A stretch of DNA of 64,000 nt from JBJMLO01 sp045805265. GTDB taxonomy: Bacteria > Actinomycetota > UBA4738 > JACQTL01. Shown piece after piece: positions 16,077 to 23,323 of the stretch. The notes under the pieces were generated by a model. It made no database searches. It was not told the origin of the DNA and saw only the letters and a list, made by a program, of their open reading frames with translations. The number at the start of each line of letters is the position of its first letter. Position 1 is the stretch's first letter. The stretch is from assembly GCA_045805265.1 (NCBI GenBank), contig JBJMLO010000006.1, positions 39,727 to 103,726 of the forward strand. Reading direction: 5' to 3'. A program made the translations under genes and the position numbers.

Positions 16077-16556
16077 GTGAAGCCGATTCCGAACATTCCC
16101 AGCCCCGACGAGTACATCGTTACGAACCGCGCGATGGGGCGGATGCTCAGCCCCAGCGCTGCGGAGATCACGGTTCGCCACCATCCGGTCCTGGTGGCCG
16201 ACGAGCCCCCCTCCCGAGGAGGCGAGGACCGCGGCCCGACGCCGCTCGAGTACGTCCTGGTGGCGCTGTGCGCCTGAACGAACGTCTCGACGGCCAGGAT
16301 GGCCGCCAAGATCAGGTTCCGGTACGAAGACCTCGAGACGAGCGCGGAGGGCACGCTGGACATCCGCGGTCGCCTGGGGACGGCCGACGTCCCCGTCCAT
16401 TACAAGGCGGTTCGGCTGCACGTCCGCATCCGCACTGGGGAGCCGGAGGCGCGCCTGGACCGGCTGGCCTCGCTGGTGGCCAGGTACTGCCCCGTGGACA
16501 GCCTGGTCCGGGCGGCGGTGCCTGACTACCGGGTCACGTGGGAACGGATGCATTGA
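16077..16556 (+). CDS. probable selenoprotein: OsmC-family peroxidase with in-frame UGA (Sec)
   Basis: Two stretches in one frame (16077-16274 and 16278-16556) are separated only by TGA at 16275-16277. Joined, they give an OsmC protein: VRHHPVLVADEP, GGEDRGPTPLEYVLVALCA, then UGA, then TNVSTARMAAK, and the second family cysteine in RYCPV (about residue 138). The UGA stands exactly where OsmC proteins have the reactive cysteine of the A(L/A)xAC motif, so it most likely encodes selenocysteine (about residue 67). A SECIS-like hairpin follows. The gene sits 4 bp after one ORF and 4 bp before the next. The start is unclear: GTG 16077 abuts the GAGGAG site; ATT 16086 has ideal spacing; ATG 16134 would lose conserved sequence. 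Confidence 0.8.
16284..16312 (+). promoter_or_regulatory. candidate bacterial SECIS hairpin after the OsmC UGA
   Basis: An upper stem CGGCC/GGCCG (16291-16295 with 16301-16305) closes the five-base loop AGGAU. Below a 3x3 internal loop, GUCU at 16284-16287 can pair with AGAU at 16309-16312. The loop begins 18 nt after the UGA and has G at its second position, within what is known for bacterial SECIS elements (a loop about 16-37 nt after UGA with an early G). It lies inside the coding sequence, as bacterial elements do. Confidence 0.65.
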
Positions 16557-16560
16557 CACC

Positions 16561-18858
16561 GTGATCGATCGATGGGTCGGGCGCCCGGTGTTGCGGCGAG
16601 AGGACGAGCACATCCTGCGAGGCGAGGCCACCTTCGTGGACAACCTCGCACCGCCGGGGACGCTGCACCTGGTCGCGGTACGGAGCCCGTTCGCCCACGC
16701 CCGGCTCGGGGGCATCGACGCCACGGCGGCCCTGGACTGCCCCGGTGCCGTGGCGGTGCTCACCGGGGAGGACCTGGCCGGCCACGTCCATCCCATGCCC
16801 ATCAACCGCATCGAGGACGCCGAAACCGCCGAGGTTCCCATCCCGCTCCTGGCCACCGGGCGAGTCCGGTTCGCCGGCGAGCCCGTCGCGGCCGTGGTGG
16901 CCGAGACCCGGGCTGCGGCCGTGGACGCCGCGGAACTCGTGCAAGTCGACTACGACCCGCTGCCGCCGGTGGTGGACCCGGCCGAGGCGCTCCGCGGGGA
17001 GGTGGTCCTGCACGACGCCCTCGGCCACAACGTCCTCCTGCGATGGCGCCGGACGGCGGGCGACGTCGAGGGGTCCTTCGGGCGGGCCCACCGGGTCGTC
17101 GCCGGGAGGTTCCACATCCCGAGGCTGGTGGCCGCGCCGATCGAGGTCCGGGGGGCGGTGGCGGAGCACGACCCGGGGCACGACGTCCTGACGATGTGGC
17201 TCTCCTCTCAGGATCCGCACCGGCCGCTGCGCCACCTGGCCACGGTGCTGGGGCGCGACCCCCGCCGCATCCGGCTGGTCGTGCGCGACGTGGGGGGCGC
17301 CTTCGGCAGCAAGGGCACGCTGGCGCCCGAGGCGGCGGTGGCCGCGATCGCCGCCATCCGGCTCACCCGGCCGGTGAAGTGGATCGAGGACCGCTCGGAG
17401 AACTTCCTGGCTTCCTACCAGGGGCGGGGGCAGGACGCCGAGGTCGAGCTCGCGGTCGACGCCGACGGGCGGTTCCTGGCCGTGCGGGCCCGGCTGGTGG
17501 CCGACGTGGGCGCGTACCTGTACCCGACCACGCCGGCAGTCCCGGTGACCACGGCCATGCTCGTGACCGGGGCCTACGAGATCCCCGTGGTCGACGTGGA
17601 GACGGTCGGCGTGGCCACGAACAAGGTCCCCACCGGCCCGTACCGTGGCGCTGGCCGGCCGGAGGCGGCGTACGTGGCCGAGCGGATGACCGACCTGGCC
17701 GCGGCCGAGCTGGGGATCGATCCGGCCGAGATCCGCCGCCGGAACTTCGTCCCGCCCGAGCGGTTCCCCTACGAGTCGCCCCTGGGGTTCACGTACGACT
17801 CGGGGAACTACGCCCGGGCCCTGGACCGCGCGTGCGACGTCCTGGGGTACGACGCGGTCCGGAAGGAGCAACGGGCCCAGCGTGAGGCCGGTCGCGTGGT
17901 GGGGGTGGGCCTGTCAACCTTCGTCGAGCGGGCCGGGGCGGGGAACTGGGAGAGCGGCGCCGTGGAGGTCGACCCCGGCGGCCGGGTCGTCGTCCGCGTC
18001 GGCTCCACCCCCCACGGCCAGGGCCACGAGACCGTCTTCGCCCAGATCGCCGCCGACGCGCTGGGGGTTCACCCCGACGACGTCGAGGTCCGCACGGGCG
18101 ACACCGCCGAGATCCCGGAGGGCGTGGGCAGCTTCGCCAGCCGCTCGGTGACCGTCGGGGGCTCGGCCGTTGTCGAAGCGGCCGAGCGGCTGAAAGAGCA
18201 GGCCCGCCGCCTGGCCGCCCACCTCCTTGGAACCGACCCGGAAGAGGTCAGTTGGGAGGACGGCGGCCTGACCGCCCCCGGTCGGCCGCCGCTCTCGCTC
18301 CGTGAGGTGGCCGAGGCGGCGAACGACCCCTCGCGCCTCCCGGATGGTGTGGAGCCGGGGCTGGCCGCGGAGGCCCGCTTCTCGCTCCCCGGCCCGGTGT
18401 TTCCGTTCGGCGCATACGCGGTGACGGTCGAGGTCGATCCGGAGACCGGGGTCGTCGGCGTGCGCCGGGTCGTCGCCGTGGACGACGCCGGGCGGGTGGT
18501 GAACCCGCTGCTGGCCGAGGGACAGGTGGTGGGCTCGATCCTCCAAGGGATCGGCCAGGCCCTCACCGAGGAGGCCGTGTACGACGACCAGGGCCAGCTC
18601 ATGACGGGAAGCTTCACCACGTACGGGATCCTGGGCGCGGCCGAGGCCGTCCCCGTCACCAGCGAGTTCCTGGAGACCCCGTCGCCGTTCAACCCGCTGG
18701 GAGCGAAGGGGCTCGGCGAGAGCGGCTCCATCGCCGTCCCCGCCGCCGTGGCCAACGCCGTCGCCGACGCGCTGTCACCGTTCGGCGTCCGCGATCTCGA
18801 CCCGCCCTACACGCCGGAGAAGGTGTGGCGGGCCATCCGGCAGGCCGCCTCCGGGTGA
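16561..18858 (+). CDS. xanthine dehydrogenase-family molybdopterin-binding large subunit (orphan)
   Basis: A 765-residue molybdenum hydroxylase large subunit with the usual a/b hammerhead N-domain (about 20-130) and two cofactor domains. Visible motifs are VRDVGGAFGSKG near 240, PYRGAGRPEAAYV near 360 (the form II loop, not the AYXCSFR loop of true CO dehydrogenases), STPHGQGHET near 480, and GAKGLGESGSI with the catalytic Glu near 720. It hydroxylates an activated carbon of a heterocycle, aldehyde or ketone using water. Neither an FAD (CoxM) nor an iron-sulfur (CoxS) subunit gene is adjacent, so partners must be elsewhere. GTG 16561 starts 4 bp after the OsmC stop. Confidence 0.9.
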   Translation: MIDRWVGRPVLRREDEHILRGEATFVDNLAPPGTLHLVAVRSPFAHARLGGIDATAALDCPGAVAVLTGEDLAGHVHPMPINRIEDAETAEVPIPLLATGRVRFAGEPVAAVVAETRAAAVDAAELVQVDYDPLPPVVDPAEALRGEVVLHDALGHNVLLRWRRTAGDVEGSFGRAHRVVAGRFHIPRLVAAPIEVRGAVAEHDPGHDVLTMWLSSQDPHRPLRHLATVLGRDPRRIRLVVRDVGGAFGSKGTLAPEAAVAAIAAIRLTRPVKWIEDRSENFLASYQGRGQDAEVELAVDADGRFLAVRARLVADVGAYLYPTTPAVPVTTAMLVTGAYEIPVVDVETVGVATNKVPTGPYRGAGRPEAAYVAERMTDLAAAELGIDPAEIRRRNFVPPERFPYESPLGFTYDSGNYARALDRACDVLGYDAVRKEQRAQREAGRVVGVGLSTFVERAGAGNWESGAVEVDPGGRVVVRVGSTPHGQGHETVFAQIAADALGVHPDDVEVRTGDTAEIPEGVGSFASRSVTVGGSAVVEAAERLKEQARRLAAHLLGTDPEEVSWEDGGLTAPGRPPLSLREVAEAANDPSRLPDGVEPGLAAEARFSLPGPVFPFGAYAVTVEVDPETGVVGVRRVVAVDDAGRVVNPLLAEGQVVGSILQGIGQALTEEAVYDDQGQLMTGSFTTYGILGAAEAVPVTSEFLETPSPFNPLGAKGLGESGSIAVPAAVANAVADALSPFGVRDLDPPYTPEKVWRAIRQAASG

Positions 18859-18868
18859 GCCTCGCCGG

Positions 18869-19456
18869 TCACCCTCCGGCTCCAGGCGCGGCCGACCCGG
18901 CCAGGCCCGCCTCCGTGTCGCCCAGCACCTCGCCGTGGCCGATCCCCAGGGTCTTGATCCACTTCTGCTGGCCGAAGGTCAGCGCCACGAAGAACCCCAG
19001 CTCGACCAGCTCGGGCTCCGTGAAGTGCCCGTGGAGTTGTTCCCACATGGCGTCGTCCGCCAGGCTCGAGTCCCAGATGATCGCGCTGGTGTACGAGAGC
19101 GCAGTCTTCTCCCGGTCCGTGAACTTGTCGGAGTCGAGGAAGTGCAACAGCTCGTCGTAGATCTCCTCGGTGAGGCCCTGCTGTCCACCCTGGACAGACC
19201 GTTGGAGGCCTCAGTAGGAGCACTCGATGGACTTCGAGACGTAGACCCGGCACAGCTCCTTGACCCGGTGGTCGAGGACGCCGCCCCGGAACGTGAGGTC
19301 CCAGGCCTGCGAGAAAGCCCGGATCACGCCCGGGTTGTGGGCCCGGATGGCCTGGCTCTCCGGCCGCGGTGTCCCGTGGCGCCTGGCGTCGTCGAAGTAG
19401 CCCGCGATCTCCGGGTCGTCCATCTTCGAGAGGTCCGGATAGCTGATTCGGGGCAC
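18869..19456 (-). CDS. probable selenoprotein: AhpD-like (carboxymuconolactone decarboxylase-fold) peroxidase with in-frame UGA (Sec)
   Basis: One minus-strand frame interrupted only by TGA at 19213-19211. Upstream: LDHRVKELCRVYVSKSIECSY; downstream: GLQRSVQGGQQGLTEEIYDEL and then TALSYTSAIIWD, all typical of a CMD/AhpD-like family whose members have a CxxC motif here. The UGA takes the second Cys of ECSYC, giving CxxU (Cys79, Sec82), the position of the peroxidatic cysteine in AhpD. A perfect hairpin follows. Start is GTG 19456, seven bases after AGGAGG; ATG 19471 would place that site inside the gene. Length is 195 residues including Sec. It converges with the molybdenum hydroxylase gene 10 bp away. 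A point-mutated pseudogene is the alternative. Confidence 0.82.
19174..19210 (-). promoter_or_regulatory. candidate bacterial SECIS hairpin after the AhpD-like UGA
   Basis: Read on the minus strand, a perfect 6-bp stem CUGUCC/GGACAG (19197-19192 with 19186-19181) closes the loop AGGGU, starting 19 nt after the UGA. Immediately after the UGA, GGCCU (19210-19206) can pair with GGGCC (19178-19174), forming a lower stem below an asymmetric internal loop. Loop sequence and distance closely match the hairpin in the OsmC gene (AGGAU, 18 nt). Confidence 0.7.
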
Positions 19457-19553
19457 GGGGTGCCTCCTCATGTCGAGGGGGGCGTCCTCCCGCGAGGATA
19501 CCGTGGGTCGGAGGAGGCCACGCGATTCCTGCGAGCGTCCCGCGAATTTGGTG

Positions 19554-19589
19554 TTCTGACTTCAATCTCGGTGATGCTATGATGCTTCC
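19554..19589 (+). promoter_or_regulatory. candidate vapBC promoter/operator
   Basis: A good -10 hexamer TATGAT (19578-19583) lies six bases before the vapB ATG, with a weak -35 (TTCTGA, 19554-19559) 18 bases upstream, so the transcript would be leaderless or nearly so. GATGCT occurs twice around the -10 region (19573-19578 and 19581-19586), a possible binding site for the ribbon-helix-helix antitoxin. Position and autoregulation are inferred from TA systems in general. Confidence 0.4.
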
Positions 19590-19847
19590 ATGAGGACGAC
19601 CGTGACGCTCGACCCCGACGTCGAGGCGCTCGTTCGGCGCGTCATGCGGGAGCGCGGGCTGTCGTTCAAGCAGGCCGTGAACCTCGCGATCAGGGAGGGC
19701 CTGTCCGCGGGCGCCGAGCGGAAGCCGTTCCGGACGGCGACCTTCCACATGGGCTCGGCGTCCGCAGTTCCCCTGGACAGGGCTCTGCGGCTCGCCGGCG
19801 AGCTCGAGGACGAGGAGATCGCCCGGAAGCTCTCGACCCGGAAATGA
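19590..19847 (+). CDS. vapB: VapB-type ribbon-helix-helix antitoxin
   Basis: An 85-residue protein starting MRTTVTLDPDVEALVRRVM, a ribbon-helix-helix DNA-binding fold (about 1-45), followed by SFKQAVNLAIREGL and a charged C-terminal toxin-binding tail. It precedes a PIN-domain gene by 34 bp. Known VapB proteins neutralise VapC and repress their own promoter as a complex. Confidence 0.85.
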   Translation: MRTTVTLDPDVEALVRRVMRERGLSFKQAVNLAIREGLSAGAERKPFRTATFHMGSASAVPLDRALRLAGELEDEEIARKLSTRK

Positions 19848-19881
19848 CCCGGGTCAGGCATCGCGGGGGAGGACCGCGCCC

Positions 19882-20310
19882 GTGAAGGTCGTCGACGCCA
19901 ACGTGCTCCTCTACGCCGTGAACGAGGACTCGCCTCTCCACGAGCGAGCGAGGAGTTGGCTGGACACCGCGCTCGATGGATCCGAGGCCGTGGGCTTGGC
20001 GTGGATCGCGCTGCTCGCATTCCTCAGACTGAGCACCCGCGGCGACCTCTTCACGAACCCACTGACGCCCGCGGAGTCCCTCGGCGTCGTGGAGGCGTGG
20101 CTGGCCGCGCCCGCCGCGGTCGTCGTGCACCCCACGCCACGCCACCTCGCGGTCCTGGCCGGGCTGCTGGGGCCGTTCGGCACGGCCGCGAACCTCGTGA
20201 ACGACGCCCATCTCGCCGCCCTCGCCGTGGAGCACGACGCGGGCGTGATGTCGTTCGACCGCGACTTCGGGCGCTTTCCGGGTGTCAGGTGGCAGGAACC
20301 CCCCGCCTGA
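19882..20310 (+). CDS. vapC: VapC-type PIN-domain ribonuclease toxin
   Basis: A 142-residue PIN domain. The acidic metal-binding residues are visible: Asp5 in VVDANVLLYAVN, the NDAHLAALA segment near residue 107, and the C-terminal MSFDRDFGRFPGV near 122-132. VapC toxins cleave tRNA or rRNA and stall translation. The GTG start is preceded by GGGGGAGGA. It is intact, so the pair is likely functional. Confidence 0.88.
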   Translation: MKVVDANVLLYAVNEDSPLHERARSWLDTALDGSEAVGLAWIALLAFLRLSTRGDLFTNPLTPAESLGVVEAWLAAPAAVVVHPTPRHLAVLAGLLGPFGTAANLVNDAHLAALAVEHDAGVMSFDRDFGRFPGVRWQEPPA

Positions 20311-20343
20311 GCACTCTTGGTACCGGCTCGCCTACGGGCTGGG

Positions 20344-21801
20344 TCAGGCCTCGCGGGCCGAGGACTTCGGGGTCGAGGCCGTCATGGTTCGGTTGCGTCC
20401 GGATTCCTTCGCCCGGTACAGGGCGGCGTCGGCGGCGGCCATCAGGCGCAGGGCATCGACCCCGTCTTCCGGGCAGGCCGCCACGCCGACGCTCACCGTG
20501 ATCGAGATGGCGGCGCCTTCGAAGTCGAACGTCGTCCGGGAAACCAGGTTCCGCAGCTTCTCGGCCGCGACCGCGCCGCCGAGCGTGTCGGTCTCGGGGA
20601 GGACCACTACGAACTCCTCGCCGCCAAGGCGAGCCAGCACGTCGAGATCCGCGCGGATCGAGTGGCCGAGTGCGCTGGCCACGCCGAGCAGCACCGCGTC
20701 GCCCGCCGGATGACCGTGGTGGTCGTTGACCAGCTTGAACCGGTCGATGTCGATCATCAGCAGAGCGAATGCGCTGCCGAACCTCCGATGCCGCTTGACC
20801 TGCTCCCGGAGGGCCTGTTCGACGTAGCGGCGGTTCCACACGCCGGTCAGCGGATCGAGCAGCGTCAGGCGCTCGGTCTCGGCCAGCCGTCCTCGGGCGC
20901 TGTCCAGCTGCTTGCGTGAGCCGCTGAGCTTCGCCGACACGCTCCGGAGCGTCCGCCCGACCTGGACGAACTCCCGCCCCGAGTCGGCGTCGACCGTCAC
21001 CCTGGGTTCCTGCTCCCCTCGAGCGACCGCCTCGGCTTCCCGGGCCAGCCGCATCAGGGGGCGGGACAGGAGCCCGGCCAGTCCGTACGCGACCAACCCG
21101 ATGGCCACGATCACGAGCGCGAGGAGGCCAACCTTGGGCCACTGGACCCACGCCGCGAGGCCGTCCCACCGAGCCGGCGTGAACAGGACGAGCCCGGATG
21201 CGTCGGCTCCGCCCCGGCACAGACAGACCAGCCGGTCGCGGCCCGCCGACGCGGCCTGCCGCGACGGCAGGAACGGCGCTGGCACTGTGGTCACGGGGCT
21301 GCCGTCGACCACCAGCGTCGCGCGCACGCCGAGCGCGGACGGGACGTCGGGCCGCCAGATCCGTCCCCCCAGCACGGTGCCGTTACCGGCCCCGAGGATG
21401 ATGACGCGGCGCTCCGCGGCGACCGACGTGAGCGCTCCGTCCTCGATCGCGGCCGGGTCGCGCGGGAGGCCCGCGGGAACATCGATCGACGCCGCGGTCA
21501 CCTTCCCCTCGCTGACCACGATGAGGTAGTCGAGCCTCGAGGACCGCCGGAGGGCGTCGAGGGCTCCCGGCGCCGTCGTGCCGGCGGCCCGGGTGGCGGC
21601 GGCCGACGAGAGGTCGCGGGTCATGGCGAAGCGTTCCTGCTTCAGGGCGTTCGAGGCGGTCACGGCCGCCACCTGGAGCCTCGAATCCGCATCCTGAAGG
21701 GCCTGGGTCCGCGAGATGTGCGAGGCCATGAAGGCGCCGGCCACGAGCGGTGCACCCACCACGGCCAGGAAGAACAGTGTCAGGCGAGCGCGAAATGTCA
21801 T
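20344..21801 (-). CDS. membrane-anchored diguanylate cyclase (HAMP-GGDEF)
   Basis: About 485 residues from ATG 21801: an N-terminal membrane span (LTLFFLAVVGAPLVAGAFM), an extracytoplasmic sensor region of roughly 200 residues, a second span (LLALVIVAIGLVAYGLAGLL), a HAMP-like linker (RPLMRLAREAEAVARGEQ), then a GGDEF domain with intact active site GGEEF near residues 393-397 and DIDRFKLVNDHHGH. It makes cyclic di-GMP in response to an unknown outside signal. An RxxD inhibitory site is not in the usual register. An upstream GTG at 21843 is possible but would add a non-membrane leader. Confidence 0.88.
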   Translation of the reverse strand: MTFRARLTLFFLAVVGAPLVAGAFMASHISRTQALQDADSRLQVAAVTASNALKQERFAMTRDLSSAAATRAAGTTAPGALDALRRSSRLDYLIVVSEGKVTAASIDVPAGLPRDPAAIEDGALTSVAAERRVIILGAGNGTVLGGRIWRPDVPSALGVRATLVVDGSPVTTVPAPFLPSRQAASAGRDRLVCLCRGGADASGLVLFTPARWDGLAAWVQWPKVGLLALVIVAIGLVAYGLAGLLSRPLMRLAREAEAVARGEQEPRVTVDADSGREFVQVGRTLRSVSAKLSGSRKQLDSARGRLAETERLTLLDPLTGVWNRRYVEQALREQVKRHRRFGSAFALLMIDIDRFKLVNDHHGHPAGDAVLLGVASALGHSIRADLDVLARLGGEEFVVVLPETDTLGGAVAAEKLRNLVSRTTFDFEGAAISITVSVGVAACPEDGVDALRLMAAADAALYRAKESGRNRTMTASTPKSSAREA

Positions 21802-21886
21802 ATCCGCTTCTGCATCGGCACGTTGTGACCCCGGACTTGACACTTTTTGCTCAAGAACCGACGAAATCGTGCCGAGGACTACGAAG

Positions 21887-22624
21887 GTGCCAACTGAACG
21901 TGCTCAAGCTCGTGTGCTCGCCGGATTGATCGGGGCCCTCGCGGCGCTGGTGATCCTCTTCCTGCTGCCCGGGTCCGGCGGCCTCCCATTCCTCTCCTCG
22001 CTCCCTCCCGGCGCCGACACCACCGGAGTCGTCTCGGTGGCGCCGCCGACCCAGAGCGGGCCCCCTCCACACCACCAGAAGGAACCGAACGCACCGCCGG
22101 GCTCGCCCGGCCCCCCGTCTCCGAGCGGAGGCAGCGGCGCGCACCCGACATCCGTCCAGCCGAACGGGACGAGCGCTTCGCCGCAGGGCCCCACGGTCCT
22201 GGTGTCCATTCGCCGGCCCGGTCCACCCAAGCAGGGAGGGACCAACCAGAAGACCAGGAAGCCCGGAGGCCACAAGCCCGGGAACGACCACAAGTCCGGC
22301 AAGCCCTCCGACCACAAGAAGCCGGCCCCGGCCCCCAAGCCCGGGGACCAGCAGGCTCCCAACCCCGGAGACCACAAGGTTCCCAACCCCGGAGACCACA
22401 AGGCCCCCAAGCACGCGAAGCCCGCCGAGCACCACAAGGGGCCCGGCGGACCGGCTCCGAAGGACCATCACGCGAACACGCACAAGCCGGCCAAGCCCAA
22501 GAAGCACGAACACACTGCGCCCGCCCACCACGCGAAGCCCGAGCACGTGAAGAAGGCGCCCAAGACGCACCCCCATCATCGCCCGGGCGGTCACCACGGC
22601 CCGCGACGTCACCGCCGGCGCTAG
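21887..22624 (+). CDS. membrane-anchored His/Lys/Pro/Gly-rich protein of unknown function
   Basis: About 245 residues from GTG 21887. A single hydrophobic segment (VLAGLIGALAALVILFLLPG, about 10-30) is followed by an extracytoplasmic low-complexity region with no globular domain. It is Pro/Gly/Ser-rich first, then dominated by HK, DHK and PGDHK units repeated between about 125 and 245, ending in HHRPGGHHGPRRHRRR. The composition suggests metal binding or interaction with cell-wall polymers, but no family was recognised. It is divergent from the cyclase gene. TTGACA occurs at 21837-21842, without a convincing -10. Confidence 0.55.
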   Translation: MPTERAQARVLAGLIGALAALVILFLLPGSGGLPFLSSLPPGADTTGVVSVAPPTQSGPPPHHQKEPNAPPGSPGPPSPSGGSGAHPTSVQPNGTSASPQGPTVLVSIRRPGPPKQGGTNQKTRKPGGHKPGNDHKSGKPSDHKKPAPAPKPGDQQAPNPGDHKVPNPGDHKAPKHAKPAEHHKGPGGPAPKDHHANTHKPAKPKKHEHTAPAHHAKPEHVKKAPKTHPHHRPGGHHGPRRHRRR

Positions 22625-22664
22625 AACCTGAGGGGGATGAGTTCCGGGCTCCCCGGCGGTCTGC

Positions 22665-23000
22665 ATGACGATGGATTCGCCGAGGCCACCCCCCGAGCCG
22701 GGCACGATCGTTCTCGTCTTCGAGGGACGGATCGCCCGCGCCGGCATCCCGGGGCTCTGTGAGCGCGTGCGGGTCGTGCTCGACGCCTGCGGGCACGAGC
22801 TGGTGATCTGCGACGTCGCCGGGGTCGACGACCCCGACGCCGCGACGGTCGACGCTCTGGCCCGGCTGCAGCTCGTCGCCCGCCGGCTGGGGCGCCGGCT
22901 CAGCCTGCGTGACCCCTGCGACGAGCTGCTGGAGCTGCTGGCCCTGACGGGGCTCGACGAGGTCGTACCGGTCGACGATCCGCCTACTCGGGACCCGTGA
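22665..23000 (+). CDS. STAS-domain protein
   Basis: A 111-residue protein resembling anti-sigma factor antagonists: IVLVFEGRIARAGIPGLCERV as the first strand and helix, then the central ELVICDVAGVDDPDAATVDALARLQLVARRLG. The phosphorylatable Ser/Thr of true SpoIIAA proteins would fall at VDDPDAATVD, where a threonine is available but the usual DSxG/DStG context is absent. It may be a STAS regulator with another control mode. Its last 17 bp overlap the end of the convergent gene. Confidence 0.65.
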   Translation: MTMDSPRPPPEPGTIVLVFEGRIARAGIPGLCERVRVVLDACGHELVICDVAGVDDPDAATVDALARLQLVARRLGRRLSLRDPCDELLELLALTGLDEVVPVDDPPTRDP

Positions 23001-23271
23001 GCTCGAAGGCGCTTCCCGGGCGGAACTTCGGCGCGTACTCCTCGGCGTCCTCGGACCCGGGAACGAACTCCACCACGACCGGGCGCCGCTCGAGGGAACG
23101 GCCGTCACGCCGGTCGCGGAGCTCGACGGCGAGGTTCGCCCGGTCCCGGTCGAAGAGGCCGAGCCCGTCCCGCGCGTACACCTCGGTCAGGACCGACGGC
23201 GCGATCGCCAGGCGCACCTTCATCCCCTCGGCGTCGACGACGACCTCGACGCGGATCAGCGGCTGACCCAT
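22984..23271 (-). CDS. hypothetical protein
   Basis: A 95-residue soluble protein from ATG 23271, preceded by AAGGAGA. It is rich in beta-prone and charged segments (IRVEVVVDAEGMKVRLAIAPSVL) with no recognised motif, no signal peptide and no cysteine. Codon use matches its neighbours. It ends by overlapping the convergent STAS gene by 17 bp. Confidence 0.6.
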   Translation of the reverse strand: MGQPLIRVEVVVDAEGMKVRLAIAPSVLTEVYARDGLGLFDRDRANLAVELRDRRDGRSLERRPVVVEFVPGSEDAEEYAPKFRPGSAFELTGPE

Positions 23272-23323
23272 CGTTCTCCTTCCGCTCGGGACGGCGCTGG
23301 ATCGTACGGCAGGGCCGCCGCGT

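Noticed and set aside
16299..16556. Separate 85-residue gene starting at ATG 16299
   Set aside because: It is the C-terminal half of the OsmC fold, has no ribosome site, and is in frame with the upstream half across the UGA.
18869..19147. Separate 92-residue minus-strand gene starting at TTG 19147
   Set aside because: It begins in the middle of a conserved helix of the AhpD-like protein and joins in frame to the upstream half.
16275..19213. UGA as a general Trp codon (alternative genetic code)
   Set aside because: Most other genes in the window end in TGA at the expected length and use TGG for Trp; only two internal TGAs occur, both at redox cysteines.
16077..19456. Both UGA-containing genes as simple nonsense pseudogenes
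   Set aside because: Two independent stops at exactly the catalytic Cys, each followed by a matching hairpin and undecayed sequence, is much better explained by selenocysteine; not formally excluded without sel genes.
20344..21801. RxxD product-inhibition site in the diguanylate cyclase
   Set aside because: The R and D before GGEEF are not in the correct register, so the site was not claimed.
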